64,000 bases of DNA, taken from assembly GCA_035356615.1 (NCBI GenBank), contig DAOQSN010000001.1:310001-374000 (forward strand), read 5' to 3'. Under the pieces are notes generated by a model, which ran no database searches, had not been told where the DNA came from, and was given only the letters and a program-made list of their open reading frames with translations. Of this stretch, positions 33,855 through 42,574 are shown one piece after another; the first letter of the stretch is position 1; each line of letters opens with the position of its first letter. Source of the DNA: JAKQDH01 sp029558835 (GTDB lineage: Bacteria > Planctomycetota > Phycisphaerae > UBA1845). Made by a program: the position numbers and the translations under genes.

Positions 33855-35006
33855 ATGATGGGTCGCCGAGGGGCGGAACGTGGGCAGCCGGACGTAAGCG
33901 GGCTGGCGGAGGGTCTGCTGCGGCGGGGGCTGGCGGCCGGGGCGACGGACCTGCATTTCGAGCCGACCGATACGGGCCTGCTGGTGCGGGTGCGCGTGGA
34001 CGGGCAACTCCTGGATTTCGAGACGGTGCCGGCGGAGCTGGCACCGAACCTGGTGGCGCGACTGAAGGTGCTCGGGGCGCTGCTAACCTACCGGATGGAC
34101 ATTCCGCAGGAAGGGAGCGTGCGCTTTGCGGCGGGCCCCGGCGCGGAGGCCGTCGATCTGCGCATCGCCGCCTTCCCAACGATCCGGGGCGAGCGCGTGG
34201 TGGTGCGGGTGTTCGGGCGCGAGCAGGACCTGAAGGGTCTGGAGGCGCTGGGGCTGACCGCCGCACAGGTACGGATGCTGCGCCAGGCGGTGGCGCAGCC
34301 GGCGGGGCTGATCGTGGTAACGGGGCCGGCCGGCGCCGGCAAGACGACCACCTTGTACGCGCTCATCCGCGAACTGCGGGACCATCACCCGGGTCGCTGC
34401 GTGATCACGCTGGAAGACCCGGTCGAGCAGCGTCTTGATGGGGTAACGCAGATTCAGGTCAATCCCTACGGTGAACTCAGCTACGGTCGGTGCCTGCGGT
34501 CGCTGTTGCGTCAGGACCCGCAGGTGCTGTTGCTCGGCGAAGTGCGCGACGGCGAGACGGCGGCGCTGGCGGTGGAGGCGGCCCTGACCGGGCATCTGAT
34601 CCTGACCACGCTGCACAGCGGCGGACCGGCCGAGACCATCGTGCGCTGGCTGGAGATGGGCGTGGCGCCTTATCAGCTTGTGAGCACGTTGACGCTGGTG
34701 TGTGCCCAGCGGCTGGTGCGCCGGTTGTGTTCGGAGTGCCGCGGGCGCAAGCAGTCTTCGTGCGGTCGGTGTCTGGGAACGGGTTACCACGGGCGGGTGG
34801 CGGTTGCCCAGGTCGTGCGTCTGGACGAGTCGGTGCGGGAGGAGGTTCTGCGGCGGGCGCCGGCAGCGCGCTTGCGCGAGGTACTGAAGGTCCAGGGGCC
34901 CGGCCTGGCCCAGCAGGGCGCGCGCTTGGTGTCAGAGGGTGTCACCGATGCGCCGGAGGTGGCCCGGGTGCTGGGGACGGAGCCGGCGATCGAGAGCACT
35001 GGATGA
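33855..35006 (+). CDS. Short GspE/PilB-type secretion ATPase
   Basis: A 383-residue type II secretion/type IV pilus ATPase: ATDLHFEPTDTGLLVRVRVDG, Walker A VTGPAGAGKTTTLY, the Asp box CVITLEDPVEQRLDGVTQIQ, Walker B LLLGEVRDGETAALAVEAAL, the His box TTLHSGG and a CSEC...CGRC zinc loop. The N-terminal N1E domain that docks GspL or PilC-type partners in full-length enzymes is missing. Two ATGs (33855, 33858) follow AGGAG closely; ATG at 33837 is possible. It is first in a run with two GspF-like proteins and three pseudopilins, so it likely powers this small assembly system. Confidence 0.87.
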   Translation: MMGRRGAERGQPDVSGLAEGLLRRGLAAGATDLHFEPTDTGLLVRVRVDGQLLDFETVPAELAPNLVARLKVLGALLTYRMDIPQEGSVRFAAGPGAEAVDLRIAAFPTIRGERVVVRVFGREQDLKGLEALGLTAAQVRMLRQAVAQPAGLIVVTGPAGAGKTTTLYALIRELRDHHPGRCVITLEDPVEQRLDGVTQIQVNPYGELSYGRCLRSLLRQDPQVLLLGEVRDGETAALAVEAALTGHLILTTLHSGGPAETIVRWLEMGVAPYQLVSTLTLVCAQRLVRRLCSECRGRKQSSCGRCLGTGYHGRVAVAQVVRLDESVREEVLRRAPAARLREVLKVQGPGLAQQGARLVSEGVTDAPEVARVLGTEPAIESTG

Positions 35007-35030
35007 GACCGCGCAAATGGGAGACTGCGC

Positions 35031-35125
35031 GGGTGGCATGCCCAGGCCAAGGGCGCCGGCATGCCGATGCAGCAGGGGCGGGCTGGAGGAAAGGCATGGC
35101 GGCGCTGCGCTTGGCCATGCCACCC
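35031..35125 (-). repeat. Dispersed ~100-bp inverted-repeat element, copy C
   Basis: Same orientation as copy B. It begins GGGTGGCATGCCCAGGCC and ends CATGGCGGCGCTGCGCTTGG, CCATGCCACCC. It lies between the GspE and GspF genes. An internal GGAGGAAAGGCATG offers an outward start signal, but the frame it opens does not match the next gene. Confidence 0.85.
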
Positions 35126-35190
35126 GGTGACGAGGCGTTCTCGTCTGAGCACGCGGAGCTGTCGGCGCGTGCGGTGGGCAGGAGCTGGGC

Positions 35191-36411
35191 ATGGCACAGT
35201 TTGAGTATCGGGCACAGTTGGAGGGCGGAGCGGCCGTGGCGGGGACGCTGGAGGCCGGCGACGCGACCGAGGCCCTTGCGCATCTGGAGGGCATGGGGCT
35301 GACCACGATTGAGGTCGCGCCGACCGCCAAGCCGGTGCCCGTTCGCGCGCTATCGGGCGGGGACCTGATCTTCTTCAACGAGCAACTGGCGGCCCTGGCG
35401 CGGGCGGGGCTGTGTCTGGACGCGGGCTTACGGCAGTTGGCGAAGGACGTGGGGTCGTCGCGGCTCGGAACGGTGCTGGAGCAGACGGCGAACGAAGTGG
35501 AGAAGGGTCGGCCGCTGGAGGAGGCGCTGGAGGGACAGGCCACGCGTCTGCCGCCGCTGTACGGGCGCGTCATCCGGGCGGGCATTCGCAACGGGCAGCT
35601 TGCCGAGACGCTGCTGAACCTCTCGCAGCACCTGCGGCTGATGGCGGACACGCGGCGGCTGGTGGCGGAGGCGCTGGCGTATCCGGTGGCCGTGCTCGCG
35701 GTGGCCGGGGCGTTGTTCTGCACGATCATGCTGGTGCTGGTGCCGCAGGTGCGGGAGCTGCTGGCGGGCTTCGATCTGAGCTGGGGGACGGCGCGGAGTG
35801 GCGTGGGCTGGCTGGCAAACCTGGTGATGACGTTGTCGGAGTGGATGCCGGTGCTGGTGCCCGTGGGCGCGGTGGTCTTCGTGCTGGCGGTGGTACTGTG
35901 GATGGCGGCCGGGACAACGGCGCCGGGGCGGGCCGTGCGGGAACGACTGGTGTTGGGACTGCCCATCATCGGGGCGTTGGTGGCGGACTCGCTGCGGGCG
36001 CGGTTCATTCAGGCGATGGCGTTCGCCGTGCGGGCGGGGCTGCCGTTGCCGGAAGGTTTGCGTCTGGCGGGGGAAGCGGGGGCGAGTCCGGGCGTCGCCG
36101 AGGAGGCCGCACGCGTAGCGGCGCAGGTCGAACAGGGCACGGCGGCGTTTGAGGCGTGCCGCCGGACCCGGCTGATTCCGCCGATGTTCGGGTACGTGGT
36201 CCAGGTCAGTGCCCAGCGTGGCAATCCGGACGAAGCCTTGACGCAACTGGCCCAGACCTACGCCGAGCGGGCCTCCCGGCGTCAGGCACTGGTTCGGCAC
36301 TGGCTGATGCCGGTGGCGCTGGTGCTGGTGGGGGTAATGATCGGCGCGTGCATCGTGGCCGTGTATGCCCCGCTGCTGCAGATGCTCAACGTCATCCAGT
36401 CGGTGAGTTGA
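35191..36411 (+). CDS. GspF/PilC-type inner-membrane platform protein
   Basis: A 406-residue protein starting MAQFEYRAQLEGGAAVAGTL, the standard GspF N-terminus, with two T2SF domains. The first has FNEQLAALARAGLCLDAGLR and AYPVAVLAVAGALFCTIMLVLVPQ; the second has FIQAMAFAVRAGLPLPEGLR and a C-terminal helix LMPVALVLVGVMIGACIVAVY. Three membrane segments are predicted. It forms the platform that couples the cytosolic ATPase to pilus or pseudopilus assembly. AGGAG upstream supports the start. Element copy C sits between it and the ATPase gene. Confidence 0.88.
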   Translation: MAQFEYRAQLEGGAAVAGTLEAGDATEALAHLEGMGLTTIEVAPTAKPVPVRALSGGDLIFFNEQLAALARAGLCLDAGLRQLAKDVGSSRLGTVLEQTANEVEKGRPLEEALEGQATRLPPLYGRVIRAGIRNGQLAETLLNLSQHLRLMADTRRLVAEALAYPVAVLAVAGALFCTIMLVLVPQVRELLAGFDLSWGTARSGVGWLANLVMTLSEWMPVLVPVGAVVFVLAVVLWMAAGTTAPGRAVRERLVLGLPIIGALVADSLRARFIQAMAFAVRAGLPLPEGLRLAGEAGASPGVAEEAARVAAQVEQGTAAFEACRRTRLIPPMFGYVVQVSAQRGNPDEALTQLAQTYAERASRRQALVRHWLMPVALVLVGVMIGACIVAVYAPLLQMLNVIQSVS

Positions 36412-36429
36412 GCACAGGGGAGTGACGAA

Positions 36430-37662
36430 ATGCACGTGGTGGTGTCGTTGTTTGGGTGGCTGCTGGTGCTGGCGCTGCTGTTGGGAATCGTGCGCCTGGC
36501 GCTGGCCTTGTACGGCACGATCACGTGGTCACTGTCGGGAGAAACCGGGAGCCTGTTGCGGCGGATCTACGGGACGCGTGGCAAGCGGGCGCGGCGCACG
36601 GTGGAGTTGCAGACGCTGCTGGGGCAGGTGGGGGTGGCCGTGCGCCTCAATCTGCCGCTGCCAACGGCGCTGCGGGCGGCGGCGGCCGGCGAACTGCCGC
36701 GGGTCAGCCGGATGCTGAAGGACATGGCGACACTGCTGGAAGCGGGGTGCCCGCTGTCAGAGGCCTTGCGGCTGGGCGTGCCGGGATGTCCGTTGCTGCT
36801 GCCGGCGCTGGTACGCCGGGGAGAGGAATGCGGACAGTTGCGCCAGGCGTTCACGGACGCGGAGGCCATGCTGGAGCAGCGGCTGCGGCGGCAGATCAGC
36901 CGGGCGGGACCGGTGGGTCTCTATGCGCTGGTCGTGCTGCTGATCGGCATCGGCATCGTCGGGGGCGTGATGGTCATCGTGGTGCCGAAGTTCAAGGTGA
37001 TCTTCGAGGACTTCGACGCGACCCTGCCGCCGGCGACGGTGCGTTTGATCGAGGTGTCGGACTGGATCGTGCATGGGGGAGGGCTGGGGCTGGTGTGGCT
37101 GGTGCTGGCGGTGGGAGTGGTGGCGGGGGTGGTGTTGCTGGTGGTACAGCTTTCGCCGCGGGATCGGCCGGGGCCCGTCGCGCGGGCGGTGGCGGCGTTG
37201 CGGTGGGCGTTTCCGATCACGCGGCACATCGACTTCGGGCTCGGCATGGCCGGGGCGATTCGCGCGCTCGGGTGGGCGATGCGCTCGGGGCTGCCGCTGG
37301 CGGTGGCCGTGCCGCCGGCGCAGACGGTGGCGCAGACCAACCGGCTGCGGTCGCGGCTGGCGCGTTTCGTGGCGTTGACCCAGGAGGGGTGGGCACCGGC
37401 CGATGCCGCCGAACGTGAGCGGCTTGGGGCGGTGTTCACGGCCGCGCTACGGATCGTGCAGCGCGGCGGGGACAGCGGGACGGTGGTGCGGCACGCGGCT
37501 GAGTATTACGAGGCGAACGCCCAGCGCTGGTGGCATGCGTGTACCGCGTTGTCGGTGCCGCTCATGACGCTGTTGCTGGCGGGGGTGGTAGGATCGGTGG
37601 CGCTGGCGCTGTTTATGCCGCTCGTGACGTTGATTCAGTGGACGGCGGAGAGCATCGGGTGA
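36430..37662 (+). CDS. Second, diverged GspF-like protein
   Basis: A 410-residue protein, 18 bp after the first GspF, with GGGGAG before the ATG. It opens with an extra N-terminal membrane helix (VSLFGWLLVLALLLGIVRLA), then weak GspF features: LGQVGVAVRLNLPLPTALR, MLKDMATLLEAGCPLSEALR, YALVVLLIGIGIVGGVMVIVVPKFK, and a second half with AGAIRALGWAMRSGLPLAVAV and a final helix ALSVPLMTLLLAGVVGSVALA. It is likely a partner of the first GspF in a heteromeric platform, an uncommon arrangement; most systems have one. Confidence 0.78.
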   Translation: MHVVVSLFGWLLVLALLLGIVRLALALYGTITWSLSGETGSLLRRIYGTRGKRARRTVELQTLLGQVGVAVRLNLPLPTALRAAAAGELPRVSRMLKDMATLLEAGCPLSEALRLGVPGCPLLLPALVRRGEECGQLRQAFTDAEAMLEQRLRRQISRAGPVGLYALVVLLIGIGIVGGVMVIVVPKFKVIFEDFDATLPPATVRLIEVSDWIVHGGGLGLVWLVLAVGVVAGVVLLVVQLSPRDRPGPVARAVAALRWAFPITRHIDFGLGMAGAIRALGWAMRSGLPLAVAVPPAQTVAQTNRLRSRLARFVALTQEGWAPADAAERERLGAVFTAALRIVQRGGDSGTVVRHAAEYYEANAQRWWHACTALSVPLMTLLLAGVVGSVALALFMPLVTLIQWTAESIG

Positions 37663-37713
37663 ACGAACAGCGGACGAGAGTCATAGGGGGCCACTTGCCG
37701 GGACAACCGGTCC

Positions 37714-37811
37714 GGTGGCATGCCCAAGCTGAAGGCGCCGGCATGCGGTCGCAGCAGCGGCCTGCTGCGTCGGAGCAAGGCATGGCGGCGCTGCGCTTGG
37801 CCATGCCACCC
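37714..37811 (-). repeat. Dispersed ~100-bp inverted-repeat element, copy D
   Basis: It begins GGTGGCATGCCCAAGCTGAA and ends CATGGCGGCGCTGCGCTTGG, CCATGCCACCC. It lies between the second GspF and the first pseudopilin, and its right arm contains the only start codons available to that pseudopilin. Confidence 0.85.
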
Positions 37812-38249
37812 TGTTGTCGACGTCGGCTGCCGTGGAGGAGGGGCGGACGTGGTGGGCTGGGCATCACGGGACATCGCCGAGCGGCGACGGTGCTGACGGA
37901 GGCGATCGGCAGTCTGGCGCTGCTGGGGCTGCTGCTGGGGCTGACGTCGCTGGTGCTGACCCGGTACGCGCGGGCGACGGATTACTTCCTGAATGCCCGG
38001 CGGGCACAGTGGGCGGCCGAAGCCCATGTGGAACGGCTGCGGAGCGGGGCATTGCCACTACGGGACGCTACGGCGGTGGACGAGAACGGCGTGGAATGCA
38101 CGATTCAGGTCACCGACGCCCCGGCGGCATGGGCGCCGTTGCGACAGGTGCGGGTGCTGGCCGTCGTGACGGGCAAGCACGGCAGGCAGGCCCGCTGTGA
38201 ACTGACCACATTCGTAGGTGAGGAAGCCCGGCCGGAGGACGGACGATGA
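37782..38249 (+). CDS. GspI-like pseudopilin with start codon inside inverted-repeat element
   Basis: A prepilin-like N-terminal helix, RRAATVLTEAIGSLALLG, has the Glu at the fifth position after the likely cleavage at A/T and follows the FTLIEVLVAL pattern, with a long first hydrophobic helix (LLLGLTSLVLTR) and a small globular domain (VDENGVECTIQVTDAP ... CELTTFVG). The only in-frame starts are ATG at 37782, with GGAG 6 nt upstream, and ATG at 37803; both lie in the arm of element copy D. The leader (MAALRLAMPPCCRR...) is therefore element-derived. The stop overlaps the next ATG (38246-38249). Confidence 0.72.
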   Translation: MAALRLAMPPCCRRRLPWRRGGRGGLGITGHRRAATVLTEAIGSLALLGLLLGLTSLVLTRYARATDYFLNARRAQWAAEAHVERLRSGALPLRDATAVDENGVECTIQVTDAPAAWAPLRQVRVLAVVTGKHGRQARCELTTFVGEEARPEDGR

Positions 38250-38794
38250 GACGGCCACGGCACGCCGGGTACACGCTGGTGGAGATGCTTGCGGTCATCG
38301 TCCTGGTGGCGGTGGGCGGCGCCCTGGCGACGCAGGGGATCGCGGGGCTGGTGCGTGCCCAGCGGCAGGCGGCGGACCTGGTGAACCGCTACGCGGTGCT
38401 CAACGACGTGGTCGGTTGTCTGCGCGCGGACGTGCGGGCCGCCGACGCGGCGGAGTTGGCGACGGCGGAAGGCGCGGGGGAGGGTCACGTCCTGCGATTG
38501 CGGGGAGCGAGCGGGGTCGTGGAGTACCGATTGGGCACCGACCGCGTAGAACGGACCGGGCCGCCGGGAGACGACGTACGTGACAAGTCATGGCACATGC
38601 AGCATGCCCTGGACGCCAATGAACGCGGCCACACGGAGTGGGACGTGCGGGTGCCCCGGACGGGGCCCGGCGCGGGCCGGCTGGTCGAATTGACGGTGCT
38701 CTGGCAACGCCGGGCACGGGATGACGCGCAGCCGCCGCGGCGGTTCGACGTGGTGCTGCGTTGCGCGGGAGTGAGGCGCGATGAGACTCAGTGA
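38246..38794 (+). CDS. GspJ-like pseudopilin
   Basis: A 182-residue protein with a textbook prepilin leader: MRRPRHAG cleaved before YTLVEMLAVIVLVAVGGA. The rest is a mixed alpha/beta domain with LVNRYAVLNDVVGCLRADVR and GHVLRLRGASGVVEYRLG, similar in order to GspJ/GspH minor pseudopilins. It begins in an ATGA overlap with the previous gene and runs 14 bp into the next. It would be processed by a prepilin peptidase not present in the window. Confidence 0.78.
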   Translation: MRRPRHAGYTLVEMLAVIVLVAVGGALATQGIAGLVRAQRQAADLVNRYAVLNDVVGCLRADVRAADAAELATAEGAGEGHVLRLRGASGVVEYRLGTDRVERTGPPGDDVRDKSWHMQHALDANERGHTEWDVRVPRTGPGAGRLVELTVLWQRRARDDAQPPRRFDVVLRCAGVRRDETQ

Positions 38795-39239
38795 GCGGTG
38801 GTCCTGCGTCCGCGGGCGCCGGCCGAGCCGAGACATGCGGGGCCGGTATCGGCGGGCACGCGCCGGCGAGCAGCGTCGCGGCATGCTGCTGGTGCTGGTG
38901 CTGCTGTACCTTGCCCTGACGACGGCGGTGGCGCTGGTGATTACGGCCGGCACCAGGCAGCAGGTGCGCGTGCACGCCGAGGAGCGTGGGGAACTTCTGC
39001 TGCGGCAGATGCTCGACAGCGGGGTGGCCTGGTCGGCGGCCGCGGGGGAGGCGTGGCCGGTCGCCGGGTCGGTTACGCTTGATGCCGGTCTGCTGGCACC
39101 GACGGCGCAGGCCGCGGCGGTTACCCTGACGCCCGAGCGCAACGAGGATGGACATGTCAGGTCGGTAGCGATTGAGGCCCGGGTCGAGCATGGCGATCGG
39201 GCGCAGGTGCGACGAGCCGTATGGCGGCGCCCGGGTTAG
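38781..39239 (+). CDS. GspK/PilX-like minor pseudopilin, truncated form
   Basis: A 152-residue protein. After a basic N-terminus comes RRGMLLVLVLLYLALTTAVALV, a hydrophobic prepilin-like helix lacking the usual Glu5. The following domain (AEERGELLLRQMLDSGVAWS) matches the start of GspK. A full GspK is about 300 residues, so this is either a short form or a truncated one. The true start could be Met35 (MLLVLVLL). It is the last gene of the locus. Confidence 0.6.
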   Translation: MRLSERWSCVRGRRPSRDMRGRYRRARAGEQRRGMLLVLVLLYLALTTAVALVITAGTRQQVRVHAEERGELLLRQMLDSGVAWSAAAGEAWPVAGSVTLDAGLLAPTAQAAAVTLTPERNEDGHVRSVAIEARVEHGDRAQVRRAVWRRPG

Positions 39240-39327
39240 CGGCCTGTTGGAGAACTTCCGTTCTCAGGCGGGTTCCTGGAAGGCGGGTGCGCTTGGTGGT
39301 CTCCGCGTCGGCCGCGGGGGGCCGACG

Positions 39328-40272
39328 CTACTTGTTTAACAGGCTGTCAGGCCCGTCGGCGGTTTCACGATCCTCATCATCCGAGGCGGAGGACGGCGCG
39401 GCGGCCGGGGGCTTGCCGGCGGGGCGCGGGAGGCCCAGGGCGGCGGCCACGTCACGCTCCACGATGCCGCGCAGGGCCTCGCGCGGTACGGGGGGCAGGT
39501 TCGTCCCGTGCACCAGATGGGGAATGCTGAAAAGCTGCTCCAGGGCCTGGGCGGGCGTGCTGCAGGGGAAGCCGCTGCCGAAGCAGATCTTGTCGATGAC
39601 GCCATACTGGCACGCGGACAGCAGCGCCTGGTACGTCTCCCAGGGATTGTCCAGCAGCCAGCTTAGCTCGGCGAACACGTGGGGGTGCTTGGCGAGCAAC
39701 GCGATCGTCTCCTGCACCCAGGGGTAGCCGAGGTGGGCGACCATGATCCTGAGGTCGGGCAGCTCGCGCGCCACCTCGTCGAGCAACATCGGGCGGGCGT
39801 ACTCCAGCTTGGTCTGGGGAAGGACGGCGAGGCCGCTGTGGAAGAACAGCGGCACCTTGCGCTCGGCCGCCTCGGCGTAGATGCGCATCGCCCGACTGTC
39901 CGTGGGATGAAAGTCCTGGGCGGCCGGGGCGACGGCGAGCCCGGACAACTTCAGTTCCTCCTGGGCGATGCGCAGGTCACGCAGCGCCTCCCGCGGCTCA
40001 GTGGGGTCAAGGCCCGCGAAGCCGATGAGCCGGTCCGGATGCGCGCCGACGTAGGCGGCGATGGACGCATTGGGAATGTCCACGTGCAGGTAACGGCTCT
40101 TGAAGCCCACGACGAGGGTGGTGCGCGCGGGCTCGGCGGCGGCCCGGTGGCGGGCGGCGCCGGCCGGGGTGTACCCGCACGCCGTCGGCAGGGGCGGACG
40201 GGCGCGCTCCCAGTCGTGCGGGCCCAGTTGGGCGTCGCCGTCCCAGACGTGGGTGTAGCAGTCCACGATCAT
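39328..40272 (-). CDS. Amidohydrolase-2 family protein, metal ligands altered
   Basis: A 314-residue TIM-barrel amidohydrolase. The fold is marked by MIVDCYTHVWDGD, AYVGAHPDRLIGFAGLDP, PLFFHSGLAV, LRIMVAHLGYPWVQETI and DKICFGSGFPCSTP. In active members the first motif is HxH and the later one ends with Asp (FGSDxP). Here the first His is Tyr (Y-T-H) and the Asp is Gly, so two of the expected metal ligands are missing, while HSG and AHLG histidines remain. It may bind metal differently or have lost hydrolysis. The C-terminal tail is low-complexity acidic. Stands alone. Confidence 0.8.
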   Translation of the reverse strand: MIVDCYTHVWDGDAQLGPHDWERARPPLPTACGYTPAGAARHRAAAEPARTTLVVGFKSRYLHVDIPNASIAAYVGAHPDRLIGFAGLDPTEPREALRDLRIAQEELKLSGLAVAPAAQDFHPTDSRAMRIYAEAAERKVPLFFHSGLAVLPQTKLEYARPMLLDEVARELPDLRIMVAHLGYPWVQETIALLAKHPHVFAELSWLLDNPWETYQALLSACQYGVIDKICFGSGFPCSTPAQALEQLFSIPHLVHGTNLPPVPREALRGIVERDVAAALGLPRPAGKPPAAAPSSASDDEDRETADGPDSLLNK

Positions 40273-40291
40273 CGCGGTGATCTACCTGGCG

Positions 40292-40376
40292 GAATGCAGA
40301 ATGAAGAAGGCAGAATGCAGAAAGGGCTTCGCCCGCTCTCTGCTCTCTGAATTCTTCATTCTTCCCTCTGCATTCA
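40292..40376. repeat. GAATGCAGAATGAAG-type inverted repeat
   Basis: The left arm GAATGCAGAATGAAGAAGG and the right arm (complement of GAATGCAGAGGGAAGAATG) flank a GGGCTTCGCCC hairpin. It lies between two same-strand genes and is lower in GC than its surroundings. Confidence 0.65.
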
Positions 40377-40437
40377 CCGCCCGACATGGTACCGCCTGGC
40401 AACGCGATCGGTCAAGGCGGCATCATGCGCTGCGGCT

Positions 40438-42114
40438 TCAGACCTCCAGCACGGTGACGCGCAGGGCCTCTTCGAGGGTGGTCAGCCCGGCGCGGACCTT
40501 GACGATGGCGTCCTCGCGGAGAGAGATGGCGCCGTGGGCGGCGGCGTGGCGCTGGAGGACCTCGGCCGTGGACTTCTGCATGATGAGCTCGCCCAAGCCG
40601 ACGTCCATCGCCACGAACTCAAAGACGCCGACGCGGTCGTAGTAGCCGCTGCGCAGGCAGCGGGTGCAGCCGGCGCCGCGGTAGACTTCGACGCCGGGGC
40701 GGTCGAGGGGCACCCCGAGAATGCGCCGCTCCGTGGCGTTGGGTTCGTAGGGGCGTTTGCAGTTGGGGCAGATGCGGCGGACGAGGCGCTGGGCGATCAT
40801 GCCGATGACGCCGCTGGCAACGAGGTACGCCTCGCAACCCATCTCCAGCAGGCGGGTGACGGCCCCGCAGGCGGAGTTGGTGTGCAGGGTGGCGAAGACG
40901 AGGTGGCCGGTCAGGGACGACTCCAGCGCCAGGTGGGCCGTCTCGCGGTCCCGAATCTCACCGACCATGATGACGTCCGGGTCGTGGCGGACGATGCTGC
41001 GCAGGGCGAAGGCAAAAGACACGCCGTGCTCGGTGTCGACGGCCACCTGGTTGACGCCGGGAATGTGGTACTCGACCGGGTCCTCGACGGTGATGATGTG
41101 CTTGTCCACGGTGTTGATGCGCTGGAGGGCGGCATACAACGTGGTGCTTTTGCCGCTGCCGGTGGGCCCGGTGATCAGGATGATGCCGTAGGGGCGCAGG
41201 ATGAGGCGCTCGAAGGCCTGGCGCACCTCCATGCCCATGCCCAGGGTCTCCAGGGACACGTGGCTGCGGTCCTGGGCGAGCAGACGCAGGGTGACGCGTT
41301 CGCCGTGGACGCCGGGGATGACCGCAACGCGCACGTCGATGTCCTGGTCGAAGCTGCGGTGGCTGAAGCGCCCGTCCTGCGGTTTGCGGCGCTCGGTGAT
41401 GTCGAGGGTGGCCAGCACCTTGATGCGCGAGACCAGCGTGGGCGTTACTTCCAGCGGATAGGCGCGGGCTTCCAGCAGGCGCCCGTCGATGCGCAGGCGG
41501 ATGCGCAGGCGGTCGGCCTCCGGCTCGACGTGGATGTCGCTGGCGCGGCGATCGACGGCCTCGTCGATGATGCTGTCGAACTCCTCGATCATGTTGAGCC
41601 CGGTGGCGGAGGCGGTGGCGACGGGGGTGGCCACGGGGGCGAGGCCCGTCCAGCGGGCGCCCTTGGCCCGGGCTTCGCCGTAGATGGAGTCGAGGGCTTC
41701 GAGAATCTGGTAGCGCGGGCTGACGACGTACTGGAGCGGACGTTGAAAATAGGCCTCCACGACGGCCCGCACCGAGGCATCCAAGGGGTCAGCCAGGGCG
41801 ACGACGAGCTGGCCGCCGACCTCGCCGAAGACCAGGCAGCACTTGCGCCGGGCGACGTTCTCGGGCAGCATGAGGGCCCAGGTGCGGGCGGGTGCCCGAC
41901 GGCTTAGGTCAAGGAAGCGCAGTCCGTGCATGTCCGCGTAGGTCTGGGCAACGTCGGCCTCACTGATCAGGTCGTGCCGTTGCAGCAGCTCGACCAGCGG
42001 CAGACCGGCGATCTCCGACTCGGTGCGCAGGCTAAGCAGGCGCTTGGTGTTAAGCTGCTTGTCGTCGAGCAGCTTCGAGACGATGCGATGTTCGGCGGCT
42101 AGGGCGGCGATCAT
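40438..42114 (-). CDS. Full-length GspE/PilB secretion or pilus ATPase
   Basis: A 558-residue ATPase with an N-terminal MshEN/N1E domain (residues about 1-150, LPLVELLQRHDLISEADVAQ), then ASDIHVEPEADRLRIRLRIDG, Walker A ITGPTGSGKSTTLYAAL, the Asp box ITVEDPVEYHIPGVNQV, Walker B VIMVGEIRDRETAHLAL, the His box ATLHTNSA and a tetra-Cys loop CPNC...CTRC. It drives pseudopilus or pilus polymerisation at the inner membrane. It is separate from the short GspE of the nearby locus and on the opposite strand, so it may serve the same or another system elsewhere on the chromosome. Confidence 0.93.
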   Translation of the reverse strand: MIAALAAEHRIVSKLLDDKQLNTKRLLSLRTESEIAGLPLVELLQRHDLISEADVAQTYADMHGLRFLDLSRRAPARTWALMLPENVARRKCCLVFGEVGGQLVVALADPLDASVRAVVEAYFQRPLQYVVSPRYQILEALDSIYGEARAKGARWTGLAPVATPVATASATGLNMIEEFDSIIDEAVDRRASDIHVEPEADRLRIRLRIDGRLLEARAYPLEVTPTLVSRIKVLATLDITERRKPQDGRFSHRSFDQDIDVRVAVIPGVHGERVTLRLLAQDRSHVSLETLGMGMEVRQAFERLILRPYGIILITGPTGSGKSTTLYAALQRINTVDKHIITVEDPVEYHIPGVNQVAVDTEHGVSFAFALRSIVRHDPDVIMVGEIRDRETAHLALESSLTGHLVFATLHTNSACGAVTRLLEMGCEAYLVASGVIGMIAQRLVRRICPNCKRPYEPNATERRILGVPLDRPGVEVYRGAGCTRCLRSGYYDRVGVFEFVAMDVGLGELIMQKSTAEVLQRHAAAHGAISLREDAIVKVRAGLTTLEEALRVTVLEV

Positions 42115-42186
42115 CGGAAGTTGTGCTCCCGCACGGGGTCTGACGACCCGAACGTTTCACTTACCAGCGAAACTGAGTGACCGCAC

Positions 42187-42288
42187 GGGGTGGCATGGCC
42201 AAGCGCTGCGCCGCGATGTTTGCTCCCGTGCCCGACACTGCCTTCTGCGATAGCCTGCCGGCAGGCGCTTTTGGCTTGGGCATGGCAC
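42187..42288 (+). repeat. Dispersed ~100-bp inverted-repeat element, copy E
   Basis: Same orientation as copy A. It begins GGGGTGGCATGGCCAAGCG and ends GGCTTGGGCATGGCAC. It sits 73 bp upstream of the full-length GspE start. The right arm is slightly decayed. Confidence 0.8.
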
Positions 42289-42574
42289 GTTCCCAGTCTC
42301 CCGTGCACATGGTCCTATTCAGGCGATTATACGACTGCAGGCGATGGTTAGCATCCGGCCTCCGGTGGGGCAGCGTGGTGGGCTCGGGGGGGCGGGCGTG
42401 GCCCGTCTGCCGCGGGAAGGAAATGTCCAGGATGCCTCTGTGACGCCTGCGTCACCTGCGGGGGCTGGCGCTCCAGCGGGCGGCGGACGGGGCGGGTCGC
42501 GTCCCGTCGGCGTTGGGGGAGCCCCCTCGCTTCCGCGCGGGCTCGGATGGGCTGGCATGTGGCGGCGGGGGGCG

